A DNA stretch of 64,000 nucleotides from assembly GCA_900472175.1 (NCBI GenBank), contig UCHD01000004.1, positions 883,904-947,903 of the forward strand, given 5' to 3'. Both the position numbers and the translations under genes were made by a program. The notes beneath the pieces were generated by a model. The model was not told where the DNA came from, did no database searches, and was given only the letters and a program-made list of their open reading frames with translations. Positions 7,998 to 17,198 of this stretch are shown piece by piece (position 1 is the stretch's first letter; each line of letters begins with the position of its first letter). The stretch comes from Hyphomicrobiales bacterium. Its GTDB lineage: Bacteria; Pseudomonadota; Alphaproteobacteria; Rhizobiales; Rhizobiaceae.

Positions 7998-8825
7998 TCA
8001 GATCTCGAAGGAAACCAGCAGCTGGTCCATGGAGCGGGACGGTTCCGAGCATCCGGCTTCGCCGACGACACGGGCCGGAACGCCGGCGACCGTGGTCTTG
8101 GAAGGAACCTCCTTGAGCACGACGGAACCTGCCGCCACCCGGGAACAATTTCCGATGTGGATATTGCCGAGAATTTTTGCGCCGGCGCCGATCAATACGC
8201 CATTGCCGATCTTCGGATGACGGTCGCTGCCCTCCTTGCCGGTGCCGCCAAGCGTCACGCCGTGCAAGATGGAGACGTTGTCGCCGATGACGGCGGTTTC
8301 GCCCACCACAAGCCCGGTCGCATGGTCAAGGAAGATCCCCTTGCCGACACGTGCAGCCGGATTGATGTCCGTCTGGAAAACGGAGGACGAACGGCTCTGA
8401 AGATAAAGCGCGAAATCGCGGCGCCCGCGGTTCATCAGCCAATGCGCCAGACGGTGAGTCTGGATGGCGTGGAAACCTTTGAAATAGAGGATTGCCTCGA
8501 GAAACCGCGTGCAGGCGGGATCACGGTCGTAGACGGCCTGGATATCGACCCGCAGGATACTGCCCCATTCCGGCCAGTCCTCAAGCATCTCGGAAAAGGT
8601 CTGGCGCAGGAGATTGGCCTGCAAATCCGGATGATCGAGCCTCTCGCAAATCCGGTAGATGACGCTGTCTTCCAGCGACCGCTGATTGATGATGGTGGAA
8701 TAGAGGAATGCCGCAAGCAGGGGGTCCTGCTGGGCAGCAAGCCGCGCCTCTTCCTGCAGACTATCCCAGATCGGATCCATGATCTTCACGGTTTCGGTCG
8801 GGCGTATGTCAGTCCTGGCTACCAT
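7998..8825 (-). CDS. cysE: serine O-acetyltransferase
   Basis: A 275-residue enzyme that acetylates L-serine with acetyl-CoA, the first step of cysteine synthesis. The N-terminal half is the helical SATase domain (WDSLQEEARLAAQQDPLLAAFLYSTI), and the C-terminal half is a left-handed beta-helix of hexapeptide repeats containing DHATGLVVGETAVIGD, LHGVTLGGTG and RHPKIGNGVLIGAGA, which includes the catalytic His. Start: GAAGGAG lies 7 bases before ATG 8825. The frame also offers a GTG two codons earlier, with too short a spacing. The transcript leader carries an unusual octamer repeat (8843-8866). DUF3126 follows. Confidence 0.95.
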   Translation of the reverse strand: MVARTDIRPTETVKIMDPIWDSLQEEARLAAQQDPLLAAFLYSTIINQRSLEDSVIYRICERLDHPDLQANLLRQTFSEMLEDWPEWGSILRVDIQAVYDRDPACTRFLEAILYFKGFHAIQTHRLAHWLMNRGRRDFALYLQSRSSSVFQTDINPAARVGKGIFLDHATGLVVGETAVIGDNVSILHGVTLGGTGKEGSDRHPKIGNGVLIGAGAKILGNIHIGNCSRVAAGSVVLKEVPSKTTVAGVPARVVGEAGCSEPSRSMDQLLVSFEI

Positions 8826-8842
8826 CGCCACTCTCCTTCGTA

Positions 8843-8866
8843 GTCCGTCTGTCCGTCTGTCCGTCA
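8843..8866. repeat. three tandem copies of an octamer in the cysE leader
   Basis: GTCCGTCT occurs at 8843-8850 and 8851-8858 and GTCCGTCA at 8859-8866. The array lies directly before the cysE ribosome site (on the minus strand), so it should be in the 5' untranslated region or at the promoter edge. Copy-number slippage would not change any reading frame. Confidence 0.75.
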
Positions 8867-8915
8867 GATATAGGCCAAATCGTGCCGGATATAAATGGCT
8901 GCTCCGAAATAGAGC

Positions 8916-9722
8916 TTAAAACCCGTACCGGGGCGCTACGCTTTGCCCGACCTTGGCCCAAAACTCAAGCGCAGCCTTCTTGAAGACCCTGTCGCCGACG
9001 GCCAGCATATGATCGCGGCCGGGAATGTCGAGCGCCACGGCATCCGGGACAAGGGCCGCCAGTTCCTGCGGCGAGCCGGCAATATCGTCCTTGGTGCCGA
9101 CGGCAATCAGGACCGGCACGTCGATACGGCCCATATCCTCGACAGAGAGCAGATCGCGCGAGGTCGAGATGCAGGCCGCCAGCGCCTTGCGGTCGCTTTT
9201 CGTCTGGTCGGCAAAGGCACGGAACATCCGTCCCCGCTCATGGGTGACCACGTCGAGCGATGGTGCATTGAGGGCATCGGCAATCGGATCCCAATCGCCA
9301 ACCCCGGTCACCATGCCGATACCAAGCCCGCCAAGAACCAAAGACCGTACCCGGTTCGGATGCGCCAGCGTCAGGAATGCCGAAATGCGGGCGCCCATCG
9401 AGTAACCCATGACATGCACTTCGGCGATGCCGAGATGATCGAGCAGCGCCACGGCGTCGCCGGCCATCGCCTGGGGGTGATAGACCGCCGGATCATGTGG
9501 TTTGTCGCTGGCGCCGTGGCCGCGATTGTCGAGCGCAATGACCCGGTAACCAGCATCGCCCAGCGTCTTGAGCCAGCCTGGATAGACCCAGTTCACATTG
9601 GCGCTGGAGGCAAATCCGTGGATCAGCAGGATCGGTTCGCCGGACGGATCGCCCTCGTCGAAATAGGCAATCGATAGCCCATCATGGGTGAAAGTCGAAA
9701 AGGCGGGCGGGTTCAGATCCAT
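8916..9722 (-). CDS. alpha/beta hydrolase
   Basis: A 268-residue hydrolase of the alpha/beta fold. The oxyanion-hole HGF (35-37), the nucleophile elbow GYSMG with Ser108, an acidic pair after a beta-strand (GTKDD, 210-213) and the catalytic GRDHML with His238 are all in place. The closest patterns are small esterases and C-C bond or lactone hydrolases; the substrate cannot be told. No signal peptide. The start at 9722 (MDLNPP) follows AGGA at 8-base spacing. An open stretch to 9782 would add an arginine-rich leader with no ribosome site. It stands alone on the minus strand, divergent from the zinc protein gene. Confidence 0.85.
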   Translation of the reverse strand: MDLNPPAFSTFTHDGLSIAYFDEGDPSGEPILLIHGFASSANVNWVYPGWLKTLGDAGYRVIALDNRGHGASDKPHDPAVYHPQAMAGDAVALLDHLGIAEVHVMGYSMGARISAFLTLAHPNRVRSLVLGGLGIGMVTGVGDWDPIADALNAPSLDVVTHERGRMFRAFADQTKSDRKALAACISTSRDLLSVEDMGRIDVPVLIAVGTKDDIAGSPQELAALVPDAVALDIPGRDHMLAVGDRVFKKAALEFWAKVGQSVAPRYGF

Positions 9723-9886
9723 GGCATGCGTCCTGTTTTCAGCGAACCTATGACAGCGGCAGCGCCGGGAAAACCCCGGCACGGCAAAAAAGCCGCAGGC
9801 GCGGCATCTTTGCCGCTACACTTTTGACGCAAAGCTTTCTATGGTGCGGCCAAATTCGACTACTCTTCCATACGACGGAGCATGAC

Positions 9887-10132
9887 ATGGCCGGGCACGG
9901 TATTCCCCACTTTCAAAACGACGGCGGCCACGCGGTGATCGAGGTCGGCGTCAAGGAATTCATGTGCACGGGCGCATCCGTGCCCTTCGACCATCCGCAC
10001 ATCTATATCGACATGGGCGACGACAACGAAAAAGTCTGTTCCTACTGCTCGACGCTGTACCGCTACAACGCCAAGCTCCATGCGGACCAGACGGTGCCGG
10101 ACGGCTGCACGTTCAATGCGAAAGCAGCCTGA
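9887..10132 (+). CDS. zf-CHCC zinc-finger protein (NDUFS6-like)
   Basis: An 81-residue protein with the ligand set of the zf-CHCC family (PF10276): Cys27, His36 in FDHPHIYIDM, and the pair Cys51/Cys54 in VCSYC. The mitochondrial member is NDUFS6, the zinc subunit of complex I. Free-standing alphaproteobacterial homologues are thought to be complex I accessory proteins. The ATG at 9887 follows GGAG with suitable spacing. The FAD monooxygenase gene begins 17 bases later on the same strand and may be co-transcribed. Confidence 0.88.
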   Translation: MAGHGIPHFQNDGGHAVIEVGVKEFMCTGASVPFDHPHIYIDMGDDNEKVCSYCSTLYRYNAKLHADQTVPDGCTFNAKAA

Positions 10133-10149
10133 GCGGCGGCATCGCTGAC

Positions 10150-11304
10150 ATGCAACAGGGCACACCCGTCGCTATCGCCGGGGCCGGTATCGCCGGCCTG
10201 ACTGCCGCCCTCAGTTTCGCCCGCAAGGGCATTCCCAGCGAAATCTTTGAACGGACCGGCGCCCTGAAGGAAGCCGGCGCCGGGCTGCAACTGTCTCCGA
10301 ATGCCACGCGTATTCTGACGCGGCTGGGGCTGTTAGACGCACTGGAAGAAATCTGGAGCGAGCCCGAAACGATCAACCTGGTCGATGGCCGTTCGCTGCG
10401 AACGATCGCCGCGGTGCCTGCCGGTGCCTTCGCACGCAACCGCTGGAACGCGCCCTACGGCGTCCTGCACCGGGCCAGCCTGCAGAACGTGCTGCTTGAT
10501 GCCGTCACCGCCAATCCGCTGTGCCGGCTGCATCTTGGCCAGCCAATAGAAAGCCCGGGCTCCATCGCCGGGATCATTGGCAAAGAACCCCGTTTCACCG
10601 TTGGTGCCGATGGCGTCTGGTCCGATCTCAGACAACACGTGCAAGGCGCTGGAAAGGCTTCTTTTTCCGGCAATGTCGCCTGGCGGTTGACCTTCAGTGA
10701 AGCCGACGCTCCTGCCGTGTTCGATGCCACAAAAGTCATGGCGTTTCTCGGCAACGGCTGCCATCTCGTCGTCTATCCCTTACCGCAACAACACCTGTTC
10801 AATCTCGTCGCCATCACCGGCGGAGCCGATCCCAGCAAAACATGGGATCGCACCCTGCCCGCTGCAGAAGTCAAGCACAGGCTGTTGAGTGCCTTTTCCG
10901 GCTGGCATCCCCAAATCACCGGCCTTCTGCAAGCAGCGGAGGAGCCGACGATTTGGCCATTGTGGGCGGTGGGGGATGGAGCCTGGACCAAAGGCGAAGA
11001 CCTTGTGCTGATCGGCGATGCCGCCCATGCGATGATGCCGTTTGCGGCGCAAGGGGCTGCGATGGCGATCGAGGATGCGTTCGAGCTTGCGGCCTTCGTG
11101 GCCAATGGAAAGACGCTGTCCGCCTTTGCCGATCACCGCAAAACCCGAATCGCGCGGGTCCGCGCGCGGGGCGCATTCAATCGTTTCGCCTATCACGCCC
11201 GCGGTCCGGTACGGCTCGGGCGTGATCTGGTCCTGTCCTTGCGGCGGCCGGAAAGTCTGGCCGCCGATTTTGATTGGCTCTACGGATACGAGCCGAAGGA
11301 CTAA
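10150..11304 (+). CDS. FAD-dependent monooxygenase (PHBH/salicylate hydroxylase type)
   Basis: A 384-residue class A flavoprotein monooxygenase. The three FAD motifs are present: GAGIAG at 11-16 (Rossmann), GADG at 152-155 (the DG motif) and GDAAHAMMP at 289-297 (ribityl binding). The overall layout resembles salicylate hydroxylase-like and UbiH-type enzymes that hydroxylate aromatic rings using NAD(P)H and O2. The substrate is not predictable. The ATG at 10150 lies 17 bases after the zf-CHCC stop. The frame is open further upstream across the zinc protein but only as an antiphase shadow. It converges on metC with a 2-base gap. Confidence 0.88.
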   Translation: MQQGTPVAIAGAGIAGLTAALSFARKGIPSEIFERTGALKEAGAGLQLSPNATRILTRLGLLDALEEIWSEPETINLVDGRSLRTIAAVPAGAFARNRWNAPYGVLHRASLQNVLLDAVTANPLCRLHLGQPIESPGSIAGIIGKEPRFTVGADGVWSDLRQHVQGAGKASFSGNVAWRLTFSEADAPAVFDATKVMAFLGNGCHLVVYPLPQQHLFNLVAITGGADPSKTWDRTLPAAEVKHRLLSAFSGWHPQITGLLQAAEEPTIWPLWAVGDGAWTKGEDLVLIGDAAHAMMPFAAQGAAMAIEDAFELAAFVANGKTLSAFADHRKTRIARVRARGAFNRFAYHARGPVRLGRDLVLSLRRPESLAADFDWLYGYEPKD

Positions 11305-11306
11305 GG

Positions 11307-12497
11307 TCAGACAGCCTTTGCTGCCGAGAACCCCGCTTCGATGTCGCGGCGCAGGTCCACCACATCCTCAAGCCCGATCTGCAGCCGGATGACCGGGCCT
11401 TCGCTGGGTGCCTTGCAGATTTTGCGGTCGGACAGGCCGACGTGAACGGCAAGGCTTTCGAAACCGCCCCACGACCAACCCAGCCCGAAAAGCGACATCG
11501 CGTCGAGGAAGGCATGCGCTTTTGGCCTGAACTGTTCCGGGCTATCGGCCTTCAGGACAAACGAGAAGATCCCGCTGGAGCCGGTGAAATCGCGCTTCCA
11601 CAGGTCATGCCCCGGAAAGTTCGGCAAGGCTGGATGCAGGACGCGCGCAACATCGTCGCGCTCCTCCAGCCAGCGGGCGATGTTGAGCGTGCTTTGCTGA
11701 TGACGCTCCAGGCGGACACCCATGGTGCGCAGCCCGCGCAGGATCTGGTAGCTGTCATCGGGAGCGCCGCAAATGCCAAGAGCGCCATGAGCCTCCAGCA
11801 ATTGCTCCCAATGCGCAGCATTGGCAGACACCGTCCCCATCAGGATATCAGAATGGCCGGACGGATATTTCGTCGCCGCATGGATGGATATGTCGACACC
11901 ATGATCGAGCGGCTTGAAATAAAGTGGAGTGGCCCAGGTGTTGTCCATCGTCACAACGCATCCGTGACGATGCGCGACAGTCGAGATCGCCCGGATATCC
12001 TGCATCTCGAACGTGTTGGATCCGGGTGCTTCGGTATGAACGAGCTTGGTATTCGGCTTGATCAGGCTTTCGATCCCGGCGCCGATCAACGGATCGTAAT
12101 ACTCGACGCTGACGCCAAGCCGCTTCAGCATGGTGTCACAGAAATGCCGGGTCGGGAAATAGACCGAATCGACGATCAGCGCATGATCGCCAGCCGACAG
12201 GAAAGCCAGGAACGGCACGGTGACGGCGGCCAGACCCGACGGGACGAGAATGGTGCCGGCCGAACCTTCCAGAGCGTCGATGGCCTCGCACAGAGCATCC
12301 GTCGTCGGCGTTCCACGCGTCCCGTAAGTGTATTTCTGCGACTTGGTTTCCATGGCTTTTGCGTTTGGAAACAAGACTGTAGAGGCATGCACCACAGGTG
12401 GATTGACGAAACCATGAAAGTCGGATGGCGAATTGCCGATATGCGACAGCCGGGTGTTCACGCCGGCGCCGGCGAGAAGATCATTCTTTTCTTTCAT
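11307..12497 (-). CDS. metC: cystathionine beta-lyase
   Basis: A 396-residue PLP enzyme of the Cys/Met metabolism family. It cleaves cystathionine to homocysteine, pyruvate and ammonia in methionine synthesis. Visible landmarks: KYTYGTRGTPTTDAL (cofactor phosphate/tetramer contacts), SGLAAVT, the aspartate of TMDNTWATP that binds the pyridine nitrogen, and the Schiff-base lysine in AATKYPSGH (Lys210). The start at 12497 (MKEKND) fits rhizobial homologues. A GTG 16 codons upstream is open, and no strong ribosome site marks either. It is divergent from aapJ, the arrangement seen in Rhizobium. Confidence 0.93.
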   Translation of the reverse strand: MKEKNDLLAGAGVNTRLSHIGNSPSDFHGFVNPPVVHASTVLFPNAKAMETKSQKYTYGTRGTPTTDALCEAIDALEGSAGTILVPSGLAAVTVPFLAFLSAGDHALIVDSVYFPTRHFCDTMLKRLGVSVEYYDPLIGAGIESLIKPNTKLVHTEAPGSNTFEMQDIRAISTVAHRHGCVVTMDNTWATPLYFKPLDHGVDISIHAATKYPSGHSDILMGTVSANAAHWEQLLEAHGALGICGAPDDSYQILRGLRTMGVRLERHQQSTLNIARWLEERDDVARVLHPALPNFPGHDLWKRDFTGSSGIFSFVLKADSPEQFRPKAHAFLDAMSLFGLGWSWGGFESLAVHVGLSDRKICKAPSEGPVIRLQIGLEDVVDLRRDIEAGFSAAKAV

Positions 12498-12842
12498 GGG
12501 AAGGTCCGCTTGTGAAATTTCATGTTCGGACACTCTTCCGCCCACCGGACCGAAGGGTCAAGGGACTTCCGCTGCGGCGCACGATGCAAACGTGGAAAAT
12601 TGAAATTCTGACGATTTTTTGAACAAAAATCTGCATCTACGCGTCAAAAAATGCCTAAACATGCGGCGCGATCGACGATTCTGGCAGCATAGCCCGGAAA
12701 ATCGGCAACGTGTCTTGACCCTGCGCTGTTTTGAGCATGAGATAGACGGTACTCGCGCCAGGAGGGTGGCGGGGGCCGTAGCTTCGCCTACCAAGCGCAG
12801 CCGTGGGGATTAAGAACAAAGACAACAGAAAAAGGTTCTAAA
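12498..12842. other. divergent regulatory region between metC and aapJ
   Basis: About 345 bases with no supported gene. It must carry promoters in both directions. It contains an AT-rich inverted pair (TTTTTTGA near 12613-12620 and TCAAAAAA near 12646-12653) and a candidate plus-strand promoter at 12715-12743. No tRNA or other RNA gene was seen. Confidence 0.5.
12715..12743 (+). promoter_or_regulatory. candidate promoter of aapJQMP
   Basis: TTGACC (12715-12720) followed after 17 bases by TGAGAT (12738-12743). The -35 is good and the -10 poor, which is common in this group. It lies about 100 bases before aapJ. Confidence 0.3.
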
Positions 12843-13868
12843 ATGGCTAAAAGAATTCTGACAGCGCTGATCGGCGCTGCCGTCATGGGGATTGGCGCCC
12901 AGGCAGCATCGGCAACGACGCTCAGCGACGTTAAGGCGAAGGGTTTCCTTCAATGCGGCGTCAACACCGGCCTGACCGGCTTTGCCTCCCCGGACGCATC
13001 CGGCAACTGGAGCGGCTTCGACGTCGATTATTGCAAGGCGATTGCTGCCGCCATTTTCGGTGACCCGACTAAGGTCAAATACACGCCGACCTCCGCCAAG
13101 GACCGTTTCCCGGCCCTCCAGTCCGGCGAAGTTGACGTTCTGGCCCGTAACACGACCTGGACAATCAACCGCGATACCGCTCTCGGCTTCAACTTCCGCC
13201 CGGTTAACTATTATGACGGCCAGGGCTTCATGGTCCGCAAGTCGCTGAACGTGAAGTCGGCGCTTGAACTGTCCGGCGCTGCCGTTTGCGTCCAGACCGG
13301 CACCACGACCGAGCTGAACCTTGCCGATTACTTCAAGGCCAACAACCTGCAGTACAACCCGGTTGTTTTCGAAAAGCTCGAAGAAGTGAATGCGGCCTAT
13401 GACGCAGGCCGTTGCGACGTCTACACGACCGACCAGTCGGGCCTGTATTCGCTGCGTCTGACGCTGGCTGCTCCGGACGATCACATGATTCTGCCGGAAA
13501 TCATTTCCAAGGAGCCGCTTGGACCGGCCGTGCGCCAGGGCGACGACCAGTGGTTTGACATTGTCAGCTGGGTTCACTACGCGCTCGTTGGCGCCGAAGA
13601 CTTCGGCATCACTTCGGCTAACGTCGAGGAAATGAAGAAGTCGACAAACCCGGACATCCAGCGCTTCCTCGGCGTTGAGAAGGATACCAAGATCGGTACC
13701 GACCTTGGCCTCGAAAACGATTGGGCCGTGAAGATCATCAAGGCCGTGGGCAACTACGGCGAAGTGTTCGACCGCAACATCGGTGCAGGCAGCCCGCTGA
13801 AGATCGAACGCGGCTTGAACGCGCTTTGGAGCAAGGGCGGCATCCAGTACGCACCGCCGGTACGCTAA
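12843..13868 (+). CDS. aapJ: AapJ, periplasmic general L-amino acid binding protein
   Basis: A 341-residue solute-binding protein (family 3). Residues 1-24 form a signal peptide ending AQAASA. The mature part starts TTLSDVKAKGFLQCGVNTG, and the ligand-binding features FDVDYCKAIAAAIFGD and FPALQSGEVDVLARNTTWT follow, as in AapJ/BztA proteins. It binds a broad range of L-amino acids in the periplasm and delivers them to AapQM. The gene leads the operon aapJ-aapQ-aapM-aapP. Two hairpins in the 98-base gap before aapQ probably raise aapJ mRNA relative to the permease part. Confidence 0.96.
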   Translation: MAKRILTALIGAAVMGIGAQAASATTLSDVKAKGFLQCGVNTGLTGFASPDASGNWSGFDVDYCKAIAAAIFGDPTKVKYTPTSAKDRFPALQSGEVDVLARNTTWTINRDTALGFNFRPVNYYDGQGFMVRKSLNVKSALELSGAAVCVQTGTTTELNLADYFKANNLQYNPVVFEKLEEVNAAYDAGRCDVYTTDQSGLYSLRLTLAAPDDHMILPEIISKEPLGPAVRQGDDQWFDIVSWVHYALVGAEDFGITSANVEEMKKSTNPDIQRFLGVEKDTKIGTDLGLENDWAVKIIKAVGNYGEVFDRNIGAGSPLKIERGLNALWSKGGIQYAPPVR

Positions 13869-13884
13869 GACCATTTGACAATCG

Positions 13885-13943
13885 GGAAAGCGGCTCCGGC
13901 CGCTTTCCTTCCCAAAAATAAGAATCGCCCGAAACAGGGCGAT
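13885..13943 (+). promoter_or_regulatory. intercistronic hairpins between aapJ and aapQ
   Basis: A perfect 10-bp stem (GGAAAGCGGC at 13885-13894 with GCCGCTTTCC at 13899-13908, loop TCCG) is followed by a second perfect 7-bp stem (13924-13930 with 13937-13943). Neither ends in a T run, so they look like mRNA-stabilising or processing structures rather than a full terminator. Confidence 0.7.
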
Positions 13944-13966
13944 CAGGGGAATGAAGAGGCTCTACT

Positions 13967-15160
13967 ATGTCGATTGACGCCACGACTCCGTCCGGTAAGG
14001 ACAAGCCGGCCGGTTCAATTCTGAACGATCCCAGAATCCGCGGCTTTATCTACCAGGCCGTGACATTGTTACTGTTGGTTCTGTTTATCTATTGGGTGAC
14101 AACCAACACCATCGAAAACCTGAAACGCGCCAATATCGCATCAGGCTACGGCTTCTTGAACGGACGGGCCGGCTTTGATGTCGGGCAATCGCTGATCGCC
14201 TATTCCAGCGATTCGACTTATGGCCGCGCACTCGTCGTCGGTTTTCTCAACACCATTCTCGTTGCTGTTGCAGGTATTATCACCTCCACGATCATCGGCT
14301 TTCTGGTCGGTATCGGCCGTCTGTCGAAGAACTGGCTGATTGCCAAGCTGTCGATGGTCTATGTCGAGGTGTTCCGCAACATACCGCCGCTGCTGGTTAT
14401 CTTCTTCTGGTATTCCGGCGTTCTCGCTGTTCTGCCGCAGCCAAGGGAATCGCTGGCGCTGCCATTTGACATGTATGTCAACAACCGTGGCTTGGCGTTT
14501 CCGCGGCCGGTTTTCGATAGCGGCTCGCAGTACATCCTTCTTGCGCTCGTCATTGCAATTATCGGCAGCGTCCTGTTTTCGCGCTACGCCAACAAGAAGC
14601 AGATGGAAACGGGTCAACGCATGCCAGTGCTCTGGACGGTACTTGGCTTGGTGATCGGTCTGCCGTTGCTGGCGTACTTCGCGGCAGGAATGCCAATTTC
14701 CTTTGACGTGCCGGTTGCCGGTAAATTCAACCTGACCGGCGGATCCGTCGTCGGGCCTGAATTCCTCTCGCTGTTCCTGGCGCTGTCATTCTATACGGCC
14801 TCGTTCATCGCCGAAATCGTCCGCGCCGGCATTCGCGGCGTCAGCCATGGGCAATCGGAGGCAGCACATGCGCTCGGTATCCGGCCGGGCCTCACCACCC
14901 GCCTCGTCGTCGTTCCGCAGGCTATGCGGATCATCATCCCGCCGCTGACCAGCCAGTATCTCAACCTGACGAAAAATTCGTCGCTTGCCATCGCCATCGG
15001 CTATTCCGACCTCGTATCGACCGGCGGCACCATCCTCAACCAGACCGGCCAGGCGATCGAAGTCGTCACCATCTGGATTGTGGTCTACCTGACGCTCAGC
15101 CTGTCGACATCGTTGCTCATGAACTGGTTCAACGCCAAGATGGCACTGGTGGAGAGATAA
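13967..15160 (+). CDS. aapQ: AapQ, permease of the general amino acid ABC transporter
   Basis: A 397-residue inner-membrane permease of the HisMQ/BztB type. Its first membrane segment is near residues 25-45, and a long periplasmic insertion lies in the middle. The EAA loop reads [22 protein letters not shown], followed by [19 protein letters not shown] near residues 310-345, the contact point for AapP. It forms the channel together with AapM. Length and extra segments match AapQ rather than the shorter polar amino acid permeases of about 220 residues. aapM starts 4 bases after its stop. Confidence 0.95.
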   Translation: MSIDATTPSGKDKPAGSILNDPRIRGFIYQAVTLLLLVLFIYWVTTNTIENLKRANIASGYGFLNGRAGFDVGQSLIAYSSDSTYGRALVVGFLNTILVAVAGIITSTIIGFLVGIGRLSKNWLIAKLSMVYVEVFRNIPPLLVIFFWYSGVLAVLPQPRESLALPFDMYVNNRGLAFPRPVFDSGSQYILLALVIAIIGSVLFSRYANKKQMETGQRMPVLWTVLGLVIGLPLLAYFAAGMPISFDVPVAGKFNLTGGSVVGPEFLSLFLALSFYTASFIAEIVRAGIRGVSHGQSEAAHALGIRPGLTTRLVVVPQAMRIIIPPLTSQYLNLTKNSSLAIAIGYSDLVSTGGTILNQTGQAIEVVTIWIVVYLTLSLSTSLLMNWFNAKMALVER

Positions 15161-15164
15161 GATC

Positions 15165-16322
15165 ATGAACACGCACCAGACCAATTTCGTCCGCACCGCC
15201 ATGATCGACCAATCGGCGCCACCGGTACTCGACAAAGGCTATATCGCCTGGATCCGCAAAAACCTGCTCGCAACGCCGCTGGATGCCGTGATGACGATCA
15301 TCGCCGTCCTGGCACTTGCCTGGTTTCTGCCGCCTGCCATCAAATGGCTGTTTATCGATGCGTCCTGGACCGGCGGCGGGCGGGGTGTTTGCGCGACCAT
15401 CGCCCAAGGCGGGTCGCAGCCGGAGGGCTGGAGTGGCGCATGCTGGGCTTTCGTCACAGCAAAATTCGATGTGTTCATGTTCGGGCGCTATCCGATTGAT
15501 GAACGCTGGCGCCCCATGCTGGTCGGCATCCTGTTCGTGGCGCTTCTCGTCCCGATCCTGATTCCGAAAATCCCGTATAAGGGACTAAACGCTATCCTGC
15601 TGTTTGGTGTCCTTCCGGTCATATCGTTCTTCATCCTAATCGGCGGCGTGCTCGGTCTTCCCTATGTGGAAACCGCACTTTGGGGTGGCCTGATGGTCAC
15701 GCTGATCCTGTCCTTCGTCGGTATCGCGGTGTCGTTGCCGCTCGGTATCGTTCTGGCGCTTGGCCGGCGATCGACGATGCCCGTCATCCGCCTGCTCTGC
15801 ACCACTTTCATCGAGCTCGTCCGCGGTATTCCGTTGATCACCGTGCTGTTCATGGCCAGTGTCATGCTGCCGCTGTTCCTGCCGCAGGGCATGACCTTTG
15901 ATAAATTCCTGCGCGCACTGATCGGCGTCTCGCTCTTTGCCTCGGCTTACATGGCCGAAGTGGTGCGCGGCGGCCTGCAGGCAATCCCGAAGGGGCAGGC
16001 CGAAGGTGCTGATTCGCTGGGCTTGAGCTACTGGCAGAAGATGCGGCTGATCATCCTGCCCCAGGCGCTGAAACTGGTCATTCCGGGCATCGTCAACACG
16101 TTCATCGGCCTGTTCAAGGATACGTCGCTGGTGTCGATCATCGGCATGTTCGACCTGCTCGGCATCGTCCGCCAGAACTTCTCGGACGCCAATTGGGCTT
16201 CGCCGGTCACGCCGCTGTCGGGACTTGTTTTTGCAGGATTCGTTTTCTGGCTTTTCTGCTTTGGCATGTCGCGCTATTCAGGGTTCATGGAACGAAGGCT
16301 CGACAAGGGTCATAAAAGATAA
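15165..16322 (+). CDS. aapM: AapM, permease of the general amino acid ABC transporter
   Basis: A 385-residue inner-membrane permease, partner of AapQ. A first membrane segment near 45-65 is followed by a periplasmic loop with three cysteines (about residues 85-103, in [14 protein letters not shown] and GACWAF), then a cluster of segments from about 125 on. The ABC-contact loop reads [22 protein letters not shown] and continues to [19 protein letters not shown]. The four-base gap after aapQ and the 17 bases to aapP support one transcript. Function follows from the family and from gene order. Confidence 0.95.
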   Translation: MNTHQTNFVRTAMIDQSAPPVLDKGYIAWIRKNLLATPLDAVMTIIAVLALAWFLPPAIKWLFIDASWTGGGRGVCATIAQGGSQPEGWSGACWAFVTAKFDVFMFGRYPIDERWRPMLVGILFVALLVPILIPKIPYKGLNAILLFGVLPVISFFILIGGVLGLPYVETALWGGLMVTLILSFVGIAVSLPLGIVLALGRRSTMPVIRLLCTTFIELVRGIPLITVLFMASVMLPLFLPQGMTFDKFLRALIGVSLFASAYMAEVVRGGLQAIPKGQAEGADSLGLSYWQKMRLIILPQALKLVIPGIVNTFIGLFKDTSLVSIIGMFDLLGIVRQNFSDANWASPVTPLSGLVFAGFVFWLFCFGMSRYSGFMERRLDKGHKR

Positions 16323-16339
16323 CAATGAGGGAGAATATC

Positions 16340-17116
16340 ATGGCCGCTGAAGCCAAACCGCTGACAATGGAAGTGTCATCCACGGATGTCGCCGTCGAAA
16401 TCGCCGGCATGAACAAGTGGTATGGGGATTTCCACGTTCTGCGCGACATCAACCTGAAGGTCATGCGCGGCGAGCGCATCGTCGTTGCCGGCCCGTCGGG
16501 TTCGGGTAAATCAACGATGATCCGCTGCATCAACCGGCTGGAAGAACACCAGAAGGGCAAGATCGTCGTTGACGGCATCGAACTCACCAACGACCTGAAG
16601 AAGATCGACGAAGTGCGCCGCGAAGTCGGCATGGTGTTCCAGCACTTCAACCTCTTCCCGCATCTGACCATTCTGGAAAACTGCACCCTTGCGCCGATCT
16701 GGGTGCGCAAGATGCCGAAGAAGCAGGCGGAAGAAGTCGCCATGCACTTCCTCAAGCGCGTCAAGATTCCCGAGCAGGCCCACAAATATCCAGGCCAGTT
16801 GTCCGGCGGTCAGCAGCAGCGTGTGGCAATTGCCCGTTCGCTGTGCATGAACCCGCGCGTCATGCTGTTCGATGAGCCAACCTCGGCGCTCGATCCGGAA
16901 ATGATCAAGGAAGTGCTCGACACCATGGTCGGCCTTGCCGAAGAAGGCATGACGATGATCTGCGTCACGCACGAAATGGGCTTTGCCCGCCAGGTCGCCA
17001 ACCGCGTGATTTTCATGGACCAAGGCCAGATCGTCGAACAGAACGAGCCGGCTGCCTTCTTCGACAATCCGCAGCACGAGCGCACCAAGCTGTTCCTCAG
17101 CCAGATCCTGCACTGA
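16340..17116 (+). CDS. aapP: AapP, ATPase of the general amino acid ABC transporter
   Basis: A 258-residue ABC ATPase. Walker [10 protein letters not shown] (51-59), Q-loop in [14 protein letters not shown], signature LSGGQ (154-158), Walker B LFDEP (176-180) and the switch His in CVTHEMG are all visible. It powers AapQM from the cytoplasmic side. ATG 16340 is preferred because GAGGGAG lies 6 bases upstream. An earlier in-frame ATG at 16325 has only the end of aapM before it. A strong bidirectional terminator follows the gene. Confidence 0.96.
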   Translation: MAAEAKPLTMEVSSTDVAVEIAGMNKWYGDFHVLRDINLKVMRGERIVVAGPSGSGKSTMIRCINRLEEHQKGKIVVDGIELTNDLKKIDEVRREVGMVFQHFNLFPHLTILENCTLAPIWVRKMPKKQAEEVAMHFLKRVKIPEQAHKYPGQLSGGQQQRVAIARSLCMNPRVMLFDEPTSALDPEMIKEVLDTMVGLAEEGMTMICVTHEMGFARQVANRVIFMDQGQIVEQNEPAAFFDNPQHERTKLFLSQILH

Positions 17117-17136
17117 GGCTGAGTAGTTCCATCGTT

Positions 17137-17180
17137 GAATCAAAAAGGCCCGCGGCATTCACCGCGGGCCTTTTTGATTC
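17137..17180. terminator. bidirectional terminator between aapP and the caspase operon
   Basis: A perfect 19-bp inverted repeat (arms 17137-17155 and 17162-17180, core GGCCCGCGG, 6-base loop) with A5 before and T5 after the GC core. It can stop transcription from both convergent units. Confidence 0.93.
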
Positions 17181-17198
17181 CAGACTCGTTTGCGGCCA

